Shown piece by piece: positions 44,987 to 53,698 of a stretch of 64,000 nucleotides of DNA. Each line of letters opens with the position of its first letter. Positions within the stretch are counted from its first letter, which is position 1. The DNA is from an uncultured Rhizobiaceae group bacterium (lineage in GTDB: Bacteria; Pseudomonadota; Alphaproteobacteria; Rhizobiales; Rhizobiaceae). The notes beneath the pieces were generated by a model. It ran no database searches, had not been told where the DNA came from, and saw nothing but the letters and a program-made list of their open reading frames with translations. The stretch covers positions 1 to 64,000 of the forward strand of contig CALIOE010000038.1 in assembly GCA_938044775.1 (NCBI GenBank), given 5' to 3'. The position numbers and the translations under genes are program-made.

Positions 44987-45988
44987 ATGTTTCATGACAC
45001 GGAAAATTCTGCTCACGTGGAGCCGCAATACGTCACTATTAAGAGAACCATCTCTGCGGCGATTTCGTCCGGTGACCTGCCCCCGGGCGCTGTGCTTATT
45101 GAAGGTCCGATCGCCGAGATTTTTGGCACCAGCCGAACGCCCGTTCGCACGGCGTTCGGAGAGTTGATGCAACAGGGTTCACTGCGGCGTTTCGAGGGCC
45201 GTGGATTTGTTGTTTCCGGCGCACAGACGCCAAGACGCATTGATGTAACTCCCGAACTGTTTGGCATTTTGGCGGAGAAGGCCGGGGAACCCAGGATTGG
45301 CGCAGCACTTCGGATCGCGGAAGATCTGGAAAATGTGCTGACCCGCGCACTTCCATTTGGTCTGTGGCGCATTAACGAGAAGGCGCTTGCTGAGCATTAC
45401 GATGTGAGCAGGACTGTTGTTCGTGAATTGCTGCCGCGCTTTCAAGACCGCGGCATCCTACGTAAGGATAGGAAGTCACACTGGCTGGTCGGGCCGCTGA
45501 CCTCACGGGACATTGCAAATTACTTTGCCGTCCGCTCCAAGCTTGAGCCGCTCGCCCTGATCGAAAGTGGGCCGCTGTTTCCGCCCGAAGAGATCGATGC
45601 CATGTGGCAACGCACCATGAGCGCGGTATCCAATCAGCGCGGCCTGTCTCCCGAGCGGCTGGAATCCATGGAGACCGACATTCACATCAAGCTCCTTTCC
45701 AGATGCGACAACCCGCATTTGCTGCGCATGATCAATCAAAGTCAGATTGCGCTGGTCGTGAACAGGCTGTTTGCCGATGTAGTCGGCGTGAACTCCTTTG
45801 AGATGTCACTGCGGGAACATCTGATCGTTCTTGAATTTGCAATGCGCGGAGCATGGGAAACAGCAGGCCGCTCGCTGGAAGAACATCTTAAGCTTTCCGC
45901 GGCGAGAACCCGGCAACGCTTGAAGGCGATTTCCGTGTTTCCCGGAGATCAGGATCTGCCGCCATATCTGATCAGGCAGGCTCAATAA
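44987..45988 (+). CDS. GntR/FadR-type regulator with two winged-helix domains
   Basis: About 333 residues. A first GntR-like winged helix spans roughly residues 15-75 (TIKRTISAAISSGDLPPGAV, EIFGTSRTPVRTAFGELM). A second, shorter helix-turn-helix spans roughly 105-165 (NEKALAEHYDVSRTVVRELL, then ILRKDRKSHWLVGPLT). An FCD-type helical ligand domain follows (LEPLALIESG onward, with HLIVLEFAMRGAWETAGRSL). Two DNA-binding domains before one FCD are unusual. It is divergent from operon 1, which is the probable target. The ATG at 44987 was preferred over a longer frame to 44897 that overlaps the palindromes. Confidence 0.83.
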   Translation: MFHDTENSAHVEPQYVTIKRTISAAISSGDLPPGAVLIEGPIAEIFGTSRTPVRTAFGELMQQGSLRRFEGRGFVVSGAQTPRRIDVTPELFGILAEKAGEPRIGAALRIAEDLENVLTRALPFGLWRINEKALAEHYDVSRTVVRELLPRFQDRGILRKDRKSHWLVGPLTSRDIANYFAVRSKLEPLALIESGPLFPPEEIDAMWQRTMSAVSNQRGLSPERLESMETDIHIKLLSRCDNPHLLRMINQSQIALVVNRLFADVVGVNSFEMSLREHLIVLEFAMRGAWETAGRSLEEHLKLSAARTRQRLKAISVFPGDQDLPPYLIRQAQ

Positions 45989-46001
45989 TAGAGTCAGTCC
46001 A

Positions 46002-46018
46002 CGGTTCGTGCGGAACCG
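46002..46018. terminator. Short hairpin between convergent genes
   Basis: CGGTTC-GTGCG-GAACCG lies 14 bases after the GntR stop and ten bases before the stop of the convergent binding-protein-like gene. It could serve both strands. A long U-tract is missing. Confidence 0.4.
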
Positions 46019-46027
46019 GATCTGGTG

Positions 46028-47239
46028 CTAGCCAGAAAGCGCACTCTCCCAACGGCGGACAAGATAATTGTGCTCGTCCATGACCGTATCCCAAACAGCT
46101 ACACGGGCCATACGCTCCCCGTATGAACCACCCTCCCGGATGCTTCCCGGGTCGTAAATGGTCTGTCCTGAGGGGTTTTTGATCGGGGCTGAGGCGGGTT
46201 TTCCTTCATACCAGAATGCCCATTCATCCTCCGTAAGTTGCAGCCTGACAGACTCCGGATTTGACATGTACGCCCCGACACGCGCCATGATCGCACCAGG
46301 CTTTCCATCGAGCCACCAGTTCAAATAGTCATACGCTGCATCGCCTGCCCACTCGTCAAGACGCGCCGACAGGGCCAGACCACCGAACCATCCCCGATAC
46401 CCCTCTTGCGGTGTCACCATTGTCACAGATGCACCGAGACTCCGCAGCTTGATCACACCCGACCACCAGAGCGATCCTATTGTCGGCTTGTTTTGGCGCA
46501 TGGCATTGACCGCCTCTTCCTCGTCGGCCCAGAAGCAGCGAAAATGACCAGCAAGTTTGTAGGCTTTCAGCAACTCAACCAACTTGTCGATCTCTTCGAG
46601 CGACAGATTGCCCGGATCACGAGCGTTCAGCTCGCCCCGCGCCATGAGCGCGAACAGCATGTCGAGGCTGCCAATCGCAGCGTCTGATTGCAGTACTACA
46701 CGCCCTGCCCATTCCGGATCCAGCAGCGAACTCCAACTCGTGATCGAACCGGCTTCGGCCCCGACAACCGCAAATCCATCGGCATTGTGAACCGTCGGCA
46801 ACATGCTTATGCGATCAGATTGAAGACTGCCCAACGTATTGTCGAGTTGGACAAACAGTCTTTGCGAAGGATCGCCACCCGTTGCCCGCGGCATATCAGG
46901 CGACAGCCTTCCTTTCTTGGGCAAATCATTGATCTGGTCCCAGCGATCAATCCTTTCCACTTCGATCGGCTGGATGGAAGCCGTCGGCCAGATAAGGTCA
47001 ATATCGTGAAACCACTGATCGTAAATATCAAAGCTGTCGGGTGACAGGGCCCCGCGTCGCTGCGCCTTGGTGCCATCAAGCGTGATAAACTCGAACTTCA
47101 GCCCGAGATCTTCTCGAGCTGCGCGCATGATGGGTTCGATCTGGGTCACAGATGTCCCCAGGATCCGCAGCGGTGGCCGCGCTCGATGAATTGCGGGCTT
47201 GGGCGGATCTTCGAGCAATGTATCGATGCCGATGCTCAA
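46028..47239 (-). CDS. Solute-binding protein-like, signal-less paralogue
   Basis: A 403-residue PotD-like protein that starts at a TTG (47239) overlapping the pxpC stop. No signal peptide, Tat motif or lipobox is present; the N-terminus is MSIGIDTLLEDPPKPAIHRA, and no ATG exists upstream in frame before a stop. Segments such as LFALMARGELNA, EWAFWYEGKP and a REGGSYGER run match the secreted binding protein of operon 1, so it is a cytoplasmic paralogue. It may sense or buffer the imported compound, or be an enzyme-associated binding subunit. It is the last gene of operon 2. Confidence 0.85.
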   Translation of the reverse strand: MSIGIDTLLEDPPKPAIHRARPPLRILGTSVTQIEPIMRAAREDLGLKFEFITLDGTKAQRRGALSPDSFDIYDQWFHDIDLIWPTASIQPIEVERIDRWDQINDLPKKGRLSPDMPRATGGDPSQRLFVQLDNTLGSLQSDRISMLPTVHNADGFAVVGAEAGSITSWSSLLDPEWAGRVVLQSDAAIGSLDMLFALMARGELNARDPGNLSLEEIDKLVELLKAYKLAGHFRCFWADEEEAVNAMRQNKPTIGSLWWSGVIKLRSLGASVTMVTPQEGYRGWFGGLALSARLDEWAGDAAYDYLNWWLDGKPGAIMARVGAYMSNPESVRLQLTEDEWAFWYEGKPASAPIKNPSGQTIYDPGSIREGGSYGERMARVAVWDTVMDEHNYLVRRWESALSG

Positions 47240-48207
47240 CCCAGGCTCTCCCGCATGCCCTGCAGAACCTTTGATCGATCACTTCGCGCCTTTAACGCCT
47301 GCTCCATGCTCACTTCGACAAATTTAACAGGCATATGGGGTTGCAGCTGCCCGATCAGGTCCATATCGGCCGAAATCACCGTCCCGATCATAAAATATCC
47401 TCCCCCGGACACCGCATCGCGGTGCAACACGATCGGCTCGGTACCGCCCGGAACCTGAATTGAGCCATAGGGATAACAACCATCAACAATATTGGATGGG
47501 TCGGACCCCGCGCCGAATGGGGCTTCTCGCTCGACGAAATCGAGCGGCTTGCCTCCTCGAAACCGATAACCCATACGGTCAGCCTCTGGGGCAACCTTCC
47601 ATTCATCATCGAAAAAGCCGGCCTGGGCGGTCTCCGTTATTCTGTGCCAATAGAGCCCCGGTAGAACCCGAAGCTCGGTCGGTGAGCTGCTCATTCTGCG
47701 CAACTTTTCTGAGATTGTGGCTCCTGCCTCAACCCGGCCAGAAGCGCCAACCGGCAATTCATCGCCAGATGCGATTGCACGTCCTTCAATCCCTCCCAGT
47801 GCCCCTATCGCATATGTGGAACGTGAGCCGAGGGCGGGGGGAGTATCAATCCCACCCGAAACAGCAATGTAAGCGCGCGCACCGGCCTTCAGAAATCCGA
47901 ACTTCAGAATCTGACCAGCCTTGACCGGGAAGCCTGTCCAGCCGGGCTGTTCCTCACCATCCAGCAGGATTGGAATTTCGGCTCCGGTTACAGCCACCGT
48001 CGCGTCGCTGGAAAATTCCAACTCTGGGCCCATGAAGACCGCCTCCAGGCCGGCGGCCGCTTCGTCGTTACCGACGAGCATGTTTGCCGCCCGCATCGCC
48101 ATTCGATCCATCGCCCCGCCGATCGGAATGCCCAGGTGAAAGTACCCGGGTCGGCCCAGGTCTTGAATGGTTGTCAAAAGCCCGGGTTGTATGACTTTAA
48201 GCGCCAT
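47236..48207 (-). CDS. pxpC: 5-oxoprolinase subunit PxpC / biotin-dependent carboxyltransferase (KipA family)
   Basis: A 323-residue KipA-type protein: KVIQPGLLTTIQDLGRPGY, then HLGIPIGGAMDRMAMRAAN and NPEN-region replaced here by MLVGNDEAAAGLEA. KipA proteins equal the C-terminal half of the urea carboxylase carboxyltransferase domain and the PxpC subunit of ATP-dependent 5-oxoprolinase. It overlaps pxpB by 11 bases. GGAGG is near the ATG. The tight link with a biotin carboxylase and carrier supports a carboxyltransferase role. Confidence 0.9.
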   Translation of the reverse strand: MALKVIQPGLLTTIQDLGRPGYFHLGIPIGGAMDRMAMRAANMLVGNDEAAAGLEAVFMGPELEFSSDATVAVTGAEIPILLDGEEQPGWTGFPVKAGQILKFGFLKAGARAYIAVSGGIDTPPALGSRSTYAIGALGGIEGRAIASGDELPVGASGRVEAGATISEKLRRMSSSPTELRVLPGLYWHRITETAQAGFFDDEWKVAPEADRMGYRFRGGKPLDFVEREAPFGAGSDPSNIVDGCYPYGSIQVPGGTEPIVLHRDAVSGGGYFMIGTVISADMDLIGQLQPHMPVKFVEVSMEQALKARSDRSKVLQGMRESLG

Positions 48208-49072
48208 TGAGTGCCTCCATCAGTTTCCTGTTGGTTCCATCGATATCGGCATTGAATGCTTCCAGGTCGAAATCGACTTTTGCTGTTTTCGGCTCGTAAG
48301 TACCTGCCTCGACCTGCTCCAGAATACGATCGTATTCGGCCCGGTCGATCGGTTTCCATTTGACGATGTCGCCAGGCTTGAAAAAGACCATAAAGTCTTT
48401 CAGATAGCTGACCTTCTGCTCAGGATCGTAGATTGGCATGGGCGTGATGCCGAACATCTGATAACCGCCGGCGCCCCGTACCGAATAGATACAAGAGAAA
48501 CATCCGCCATATCCAACTGTCAGTTTAGGCGTGTCAGTGCGGGGGCGCAGGTATTTGGGAACCTGCAACTGCCGCTCTCGTTCTACAAGCTGATAGAGAA
48601 ACGGCAGTCCGGAAACGAAACCTACCATCGAAACGAACCACGGGTTTGAATGGTGTGCTTCGATGAACCCTTCGGCTGAGTCAAAGCCATTGATACGCGC
48701 AGCATAGTCGAGATCTGTCCCGTCCGGATCCTGATGCCGCTCACGAAAACGCATCAGCGTTTCGTGTGTCCAGGGATCGTTGTAGAACACCGGTATCTCA
48801 ACGATACGGGTGGCGATGCGTTTTTCAGACGATTCCGCCGCGCTTTCCAGTTTCTTCAACTCGTTCAGCATGTCATCCGGAGAAATGACATCCGGATCGA
48901 ATTTGATCTGGAACGACGCGTTGGCGGGGCAAATTTCGGTGACGCCGTTTATGTTGAGATCGGCCACCGCACCGGTGATCGAAAGGCTTTTGAAGAAGGC
49001 GTCAAGCGACATCTCCTCGTCCACCTCAACGAATATGTGTTCGTCGCCGCCAAATGAATATCGTGTCTTCAT
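48197..49072 (-). CDS. pxpB: 5-oxoprolinase subunit PxpB / KipI family
   Basis: About 291 residues. The C-terminal part is KipI-like: VEIPVFYNDPWT, HSNPWFVSMVGFVSGLPFL, LRPRTDTPKLTVGYGG and MPIYDPEQKVSYL. It pairs with KipA in bacterial 5-oxoprolinase and in urea carboxylase. The ATG at 49072 (MKTRYSF) was preferred because GGAGA lies six bases before it. It lies between the biotin carboxylase and pxpC in operon 2. Confidence 0.9.
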   Translation of the reverse strand: MKTRYSFGGDEHIFVEVDEEMSLDAFFKSLSITGAVADLNINGVTEICPANASFQIKFDPDVISPDDMLNELKKLESAAESSEKRIATRIVEIPVFYNDPWTHETLMRFRERHQDPDGTDLDYAARINGFDSAEGFIEAHHSNPWFVSMVGFVSGLPFLYQLVERERQLQVPKYLRPRTDTPKLTVGYGGCFSCIYSVRGAGGYQMFGITPMPIYDPEQKVSYLKDFMVFFKPGDIVKWKPIDRAEYDRILEQVEAGTYEPKTAKVDFDLEAFNADIDGTNRKLMEALNGA

Positions 49073-49099
49073 CGTCATTCTCCGTTCAAAGACCCGGCA

Positions 49100-50464
49100 C
49101 TATGCCGGGACGGACAGATGGGTTTCCAGCCAATTTTCAAGAAACTGGGTGTGAAATTTGTCGGCAGCTACGTCCGGATCGAGCGCCAGCATCTCATACA
49201 AAGGCAGTGTTGTTTTCAGTCCCTCAATCTTGAACTCGGCAAGCGCTGCTTGCAGTTTTGACAAGGCATCGGCGCGTGTTTCGCCATGCACAATCAGCTT
49301 TCCAAGCAGAGAGTCATAAAACGGAGGAATGGCGTATCCCTCATACAACATCGTATCAAAGCGGACGTTGTCGGGCACTGACATGGCTCCGACAACCCCC
49401 GGAAAAGGCATGAAATTGTTCATTGGGTCTTCTGCATTGACCCGCACTTCGATGGCGTGGCCGTTGCGCGAAACGTCGTTTTGCGAAAGCGACAGCGATT
49501 CACCGAATGCAAGACGTATCATCTCCTGCACAATGTCCACACCGGTCACAAACTCGCTGACCGGGTGTTCGACCTGCACACGGGTATTCATCTCGAGAAA
49601 TGCGAATGTGCCTGCACCGGGATCAAACAGGTATTCCAACGTGCCGGCTCCCCTGTAGGAAACCGACTCGGCCAGTTTCACCGACGCTTCGCAGATGCTC
49701 TGACGCTGATCGTCGCTCAGGCAGACAGCCGGGGCTTCTTCCCACACCTTTTGGCGGCGCCTCTGCAGGGAGCATTCGCGCTCGAACAAATGAATCGCTC
49801 GTTTGCCATCGCCCAGAATCTGGACTTCCACGTGGCGGGCATTTTCCAGAAGACGCTCAAGATACAGGCCTCCGTCTCCGAATGCCGCCTGCGCCTCGCT
49901 CCTCGCCTGCGGAACAAGACGCTCAAGATCTTCCTGATTTCGCGCGATCCTGATACCGCGACCACCGCCGCCAGCTGCAGCCTTTATCATCAGCGGAAAG
50001 CCAATCCGATCTGCCACCGCTCGGGCATCTGCAGGTGTTTCGATCCGCCCATCGCTGCCTGGTGCCACCGGCGTTCCAGCCCTAACTGCCGCCGCACGGG
50101 CTGCTGCTTTGTCTCCCATCAGTGCAATGGTTTCAGCTGCAGGACCAACAAACACCATCCCGGCTTCATCAACAGCCCCGGCGAACTCGGCGTTCTCACT
50201 CAAGAATCCGTAACCCGGATGGATCGCGTCCGCGCCCGACTGGCTCGCAGCTTCCAACAAGCGGCCGATGTCGAGATAGGATTTTGCCGCCTGGGGCGGA
50301 CCAACTTCGTAGGCGTCGTCAGACAGACGAACGGCCAGCATGTCGGCATCCGCTTCGGAATAGGCTTGAGCCACCTTCATTCCCAGTGCCTTAGCAGCAC
50401 GATTGATGCGAACTGCAATTTCGCCTCTGTTGGCGATGAAGAGGGTCTTGCCGGTGAGATCCAC
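49100..50464 (-). CDS. Biotin carboxylase (AccC-like)
   Basis: A 454-residue ATP-grasp enzyme. It starts with a GTG (MDLTGKTLFIANRGEIAVRI) and shows the biotin carboxylase motifs IHPGYGFLSENAEFA, KAAAGGGGRGIRIA, RHVEVQILGD and FLEMNTRVQVEHPVSEFVTG. It is the discrete carboxylase component; the biotin carrier gene is four bases upstream. Its partners in the operon are KipI/KipA-type proteins, which suggests a urea-carboxylase-like or oxoproline-related carboxylase rather than acetyl-CoA carboxylase. Confidence 0.93.
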   Translation of the reverse strand: MDLTGKTLFIANRGEIAVRINRAAKALGMKVAQAYSEADADMLAVRLSDDAYEVGPPQAAKSYLDIGRLLEAASQSGADAIHPGYGFLSENAEFAGAVDEAGMVFVGPAAETIALMGDKAAARAAAVRAGTPVAPGSDGRIETPADARAVADRIGFPLMIKAAAGGGGRGIRIARNQEDLERLVPQARSEAQAAFGDGGLYLERLLENARHVEVQILGDGKRAIHLFERECSLQRRRQKVWEEAPAVCLSDDQRQSICEASVKLAESVSYRGAGTLEYLFDPGAGTFAFLEMNTRVQVEHPVSEFVTGVDIVQEMIRLAFGESLSLSQNDVSRNGHAIEVRVNAEDPMNNFMPFPGVVGAMSVPDNVRFDTMLYEGYAIPPFYDSLLGKLIVHGETRADALSKLQAALAEFKIEGLKTTLPLYEMLALDPDVAADKFHTQFLENWLETHLSVPA

Positions 50465-50467
50465 GCT

Positions 50468-50704
50468 TCAGTCCATTTCCGCCAGGACGGCACCCGCCAT
50501 AATCGGTGCTTCGTTATCGGCCAGGAAACGAACATTATTGCCGTCTTCTTCAGCCTTTACTTCATGAAAGGATTTCATCACCTCAACCAGTCCAATGACT
50601 TCGCCTGCTTTCACACCGGCGTTGTCCTCAACAAAATTGGGCTGATCCGGCGCCGGCTTTCGGTAGAACGTTCCCGGCAGAGGTGAGCGAATTTGTTTGG
50701 TCAT
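50468..50704 (-). CDS. Biotin carboxyl carrier protein (small)
   Basis: A 78-residue biotinyl domain. The predicted biotinylation lysine is Lys44 in LVEVMKSFHEV; most carriers have A/V-MKM at this site, so the flanking serine is less usual. The ATG at 50704 follows a leader after pxpA with 25 bases between. The gene is four bases from biotin carboxylase. Confidence 0.88.
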   Translation of the reverse strand: MTKQIRSPLPGTFYRKPAPDQPNFVEDNAGVKAGEVIGLVEVMKSFHEVKAEEDGNNVRFLADNEAPIMAGAVLAEMD

Positions 50705-50729
50705 ATCTCAAGTCCTTGTTGCGTTATCA

Positions 50730-51500
50730 TCAGGCCGCTCCTGGTCGGACAATGGTCACGCCATTGTCGATCAACGCGCCGCGGACCGCCTTGCCGATGT
50801 CGAGTGCGCCAGCCGTGTCGGAGTGAAAGCAGATCGATTCAAATTCAATTTCGATCTCATCGCCTTCGACGGTTTTCACCTTGCCATCTGTACAGGCCCG
50901 CAGGCATTTCTCAGCAAGCTCCTGCGGGTCGAAGCGGCGAACTTTGCGAGCGAAGACAATACTTCCTGAATTGTCGTAGTCCCGGTCCGCGTAGAACTCG
51001 CGGATCAACGGCTGCCCCATTTCCTGGGCAATACGACAGGTCTTCGAAATATGCATGCAGTAGATAAAAAGGCCGGGACCGGTCTTCTGTAACGCTTCGA
51101 TCAGAAGTCTGGAAAGCTCCTCATCGGCTGCCGCCGTCATATACAAAGCGCCATGCGGTTTGACGTGCTGCAGCTCAATGTCATGCAGCCGTCCGAATTC
51201 GCGCATCGCTCCCACCTGATAAACGATGTCATTGACGAGTTCAGCAGGACTGGCACCAATGGTCCGTCGCCCGAAGCCTTGCAGATCACCATAGCCAGGA
51301 TGAGCACCCAGCCCGATGCCATGCTCGGCCGCCATCCCGGCAACGGAGTGCATAATGTTGGGATCGCCAGCATGAAACCCGGTCGCCACATTTGCGGATG
51401 TGACCACTTTCATCAGGTCTTCATCAGGGGCGTCGCCATAGGTCCAGTGGCCGAAACCCTCGCCCATGTCGCAATTCAGATCGACTTTGCTTCGGTACAT
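50730..51500 (-). CDS. pxpA: 5-oxoprolinase subunit PxpA (LamB/YcsF family)
   Basis: About 256 residues. The YcsF family marks are KVDLNCDMGEGFGHW, HAGDPNIMHSVAGMA, LGAHPGYGDLQGFGRR and HVKPHGALYM. PxpA works with PxpB and PxpC to hydrolyse 5-oxoproline. I used the ATG at 51500; a GTG at 51503 is adjacent. It is separated from hyuA by 90 bases and precedes the carrier gene. Confidence 0.93.
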   Translation of the reverse strand: MYRSKVDLNCDMGEGFGHWTYGDAPDEDLMKVVTSANVATGFHAGDPNIMHSVAGMAAEHGIGLGAHPGYGDLQGFGRRTIGASPAELVNDIVYQVGAMREFGRLHDIELQHVKPHGALYMTAAADEELSRLLIEALQKTGPGLFIYCMHISKTCRIAQEMGQPLIREFYADRDYDNSGSIVFARKVRRFDPQELAEKCLRACTDGKVKTVEGDEIEIEFESICFHSDTAGALDIGKAVRGALIDNGVTIVRPGAA

Positions 51501-51590
51501 CACACTGACACCCCGTCCTTAAATCGCGTTCGGTTCGGTGCCCCAGCGCAGGAGCCTATGGTTCGAATGCGCATCCGGCAAGCCACGTTT

Positions 51591-53669
51591 CTAAGAAATC
51601 GGCGCCAAAACGTATGAGCCACTCTCATGCAGTTCAGCGCTCCAGTCAGGTTCAAGGACGATGGTTGTGGTGATTTCTTCAATGATTGCAGGGCCTGCAA
51701 TACGGTCCCCGGAGCCCAGCTTGTTGCCATCATAAACCGGAACGGACTTCCGGGTTCCATCGACAGAAAAGATCGCTTCGCGGGTTCCCTTGATTGCCGC
51801 ATCCGGATCTCCGCCTTTGGGCAAACTGGCCGCAGACGGTTTGTCAACAAGACCGTAGAGAGCGCTTTCCAGGTTCACGACTTCGACCGTCGTGTTCGGC
51901 TCATTGTAGGTATAGAGTTGCTCATGCCGTTTGTGGAAAGCGTCTTTCAGCTTCTCGACCGATTGCTCATCGATATCGAAATTGTCGATCTCGACCGTGC
52001 ATTCGTGAACCTGGCCCACATAACGCATTTCGATGCTGCGGCTGATCTTGATGTGATCCCGGTCAAAATCATCAGCCAGCAGGTGCTCCACGCCTTCTGC
52101 TTCAATGCTTTTGAATAAGGCGTTGATGCGATCGTAGGCCTGCTCGTTGTCCAGCCGGACCGGGCACGTCGCCATGTAGTTATATTTGACGTCCGAAATA
52201 ATCTGGCCAAAGGCGCACAAACCCGACGCGAGTTTGTTGACCAGAATTTTCGTGATCCCCATTTCCCGGGCCAGTGCTGTGATATGCGACCCCGTTGCAC
52301 CACCGGCGCAAACCAGAACAAAGTCGCGCGGGTCATAGCCTCGTTCAATCGATACCCGGCGAATCCCATTGACCATATTAGCGTTGACAATCGTGAACAT
52401 GCCATACGCCGCCTTTTCAAGGGAAAGACCAAGCGGTTCGGCAATGTGCTTTTTGACCGCAGCCTCGGCCTTGCCGCGGTTGAGCGGCAAGCGTCCGCCG
52501 ACCAGGCCATCGGGGTTCAGGTAGCCGAGCACCAGATTGACGTCGGTGGTTGTTGGCTGTTCCCCACCCTGATCATAGCAGGCAGGCCCCGGTTCCGAAC
52601 CGGCGCTTTGAGGACCCATCTGAAGCAGACCCATTTCGTCGATCCACCCAATGGACCCGCCCCCCGCCCCGAGTGTTTCCACCTGAATCATCGGAATGCC
52701 GATGCGGTAGCGCAAAAAATCAATGTTTTTGTTGAGATTGGAGCGCCCCTCATAGGTCAGTGTGATATCGAAAGAGGTCCCGCCCATATCGACGGTGATC
52801 ACGTTCCTGTCGCCAAACGGCTCTGTGACATGCAGACCGGCAGCAGGGGCCGAAGCGGGCCCCGAATTTATGGCATAGACCGACCGGTCAGACATCGCGT
52901 CACCAACGGCGAGACCACCATTCGACTGGAAATATCGAACCGGGTATTTTGCACCAAGAGACTGGAAATAGCCGTCAACTGCATTGACGTAGGTCTTCAA
53001 AATAGGTGCCAGATAGGCGTTGGTTACAGCCGTAGAGGTGCGGGTATATTCACGAATTTGTGGGTAGATTATCGACCCTGCCGTTACGATCGCCTCAGGC
53101 ATCATTTCTTTGACAATCTCAACCGCCCGCATTTCGTGCTCCGGCTGCAAGACAGACCATACAAATGAGATCGCAACGGACTGCACGCCCTCGGCCAGGA
53201 AATGCTCGCAGGCGTCCCGGACATCCTGCTCGTTTAAAGGTGTTCGAATTTCGCCGCTCGACAGCACGCGCTCCCGGATTCCGCGGCGCAGATAGCGCGG
53301 CGCAAGCATTACCGCCGGAGGATATTCAGCGTCATAGCGATAACCGTCTTCCTTGTGGCCGTTGCGGATCTCGATTGAATCCTCATGGCCTGCCGTTGCA
53401 ATCAACCCGACTTTTGCACCTTTGTGCTGAATAAGCGCATTCAGACCGACCGTCGTTCCGTTGATACAAAGGTCGCATTCTGAGATGATATCGTTGATTG
53501 ATTTACCTGTATCCTCGGCGATCAGATCGAGGCCGTTTTTAATCGCCAGGGTCGGGTCAGCTGGTGTCGAAAGAGCTTTGTATAGTCGTGTTTCTCCGGC
53601 TTTTTCAGCCAGAACGAAGTCGGTAAAGGTGCCACCGGCATCAATGCCAAGTCTGTATTGTGAGCGCAT
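51591..53669 (-). CDS. hyuA: Hydantoinase/oxoprolinase family protein (HyuA, set 2)
   Basis: A 692-residue HyuA subunit. It opens with RLGIDAGGTFTDFVLAE and shows INGTTVGLNALIQHKGAKVG and VDMGGTSFDITLTYEG, followed by GAGGGSIGWIDEMG. It differs visibly from the HyuA of set 1 (for example AGGTFTD against VGGTFTD), so substrates may differ. The hyuB gene is upstream by 29 bases, and pxpA follows. No transporter is present in this operon, although a binding-protein-like gene ends it. Confidence 0.95.
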   Translation of the reverse strand: MRSQYRLGIDAGGTFTDFVLAEKAGETRLYKALSTPADPTLAIKNGLDLIAEDTGKSINDIISECDLCINGTTVGLNALIQHKGAKVGLIATAGHEDSIEIRNGHKEDGYRYDAEYPPAVMLAPRYLRRGIRERVLSSGEIRTPLNEQDVRDACEHFLAEGVQSVAISFVWSVLQPEHEMRAVEIVKEMMPEAIVTAGSIIYPQIREYTRTSTAVTNAYLAPILKTYVNAVDGYFQSLGAKYPVRYFQSNGGLAVGDAMSDRSVYAINSGPASAPAAGLHVTEPFGDRNVITVDMGGTSFDITLTYEGRSNLNKNIDFLRYRIGIPMIQVETLGAGGGSIGWIDEMGLLQMGPQSAGSEPGPACYDQGGEQPTTTDVNLVLGYLNPDGLVGGRLPLNRGKAEAAVKKHIAEPLGLSLEKAAYGMFTIVNANMVNGIRRVSIERGYDPRDFVLVCAGGATGSHITALAREMGITKILVNKLASGLCAFGQIISDVKYNYMATCPVRLDNEQAYDRINALFKSIEAEGVEHLLADDFDRDHIKISRSIEMRYVGQVHECTVEIDNFDIDEQSVEKLKDAFHKRHEQLYTYNEPNTTVEVVNLESALYGLVDKPSAASLPKGGDPDAAIKGTREAIFSVDGTRKSVPVYDGNKLGSGDRIAGPAIIEEITTTIVLEPDWSAELHESGSYVLAPIS

Positions 53670-53698
53670 GGTTTATTGCCTTCCGCAGTTTGACTTAC

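Noticed and set aside
49457-50686. 409-codon plus-strand ORF opposite the biotin carboxylase
   Set aside because: Shadow frame of a gene with all ATP-grasp motifs.
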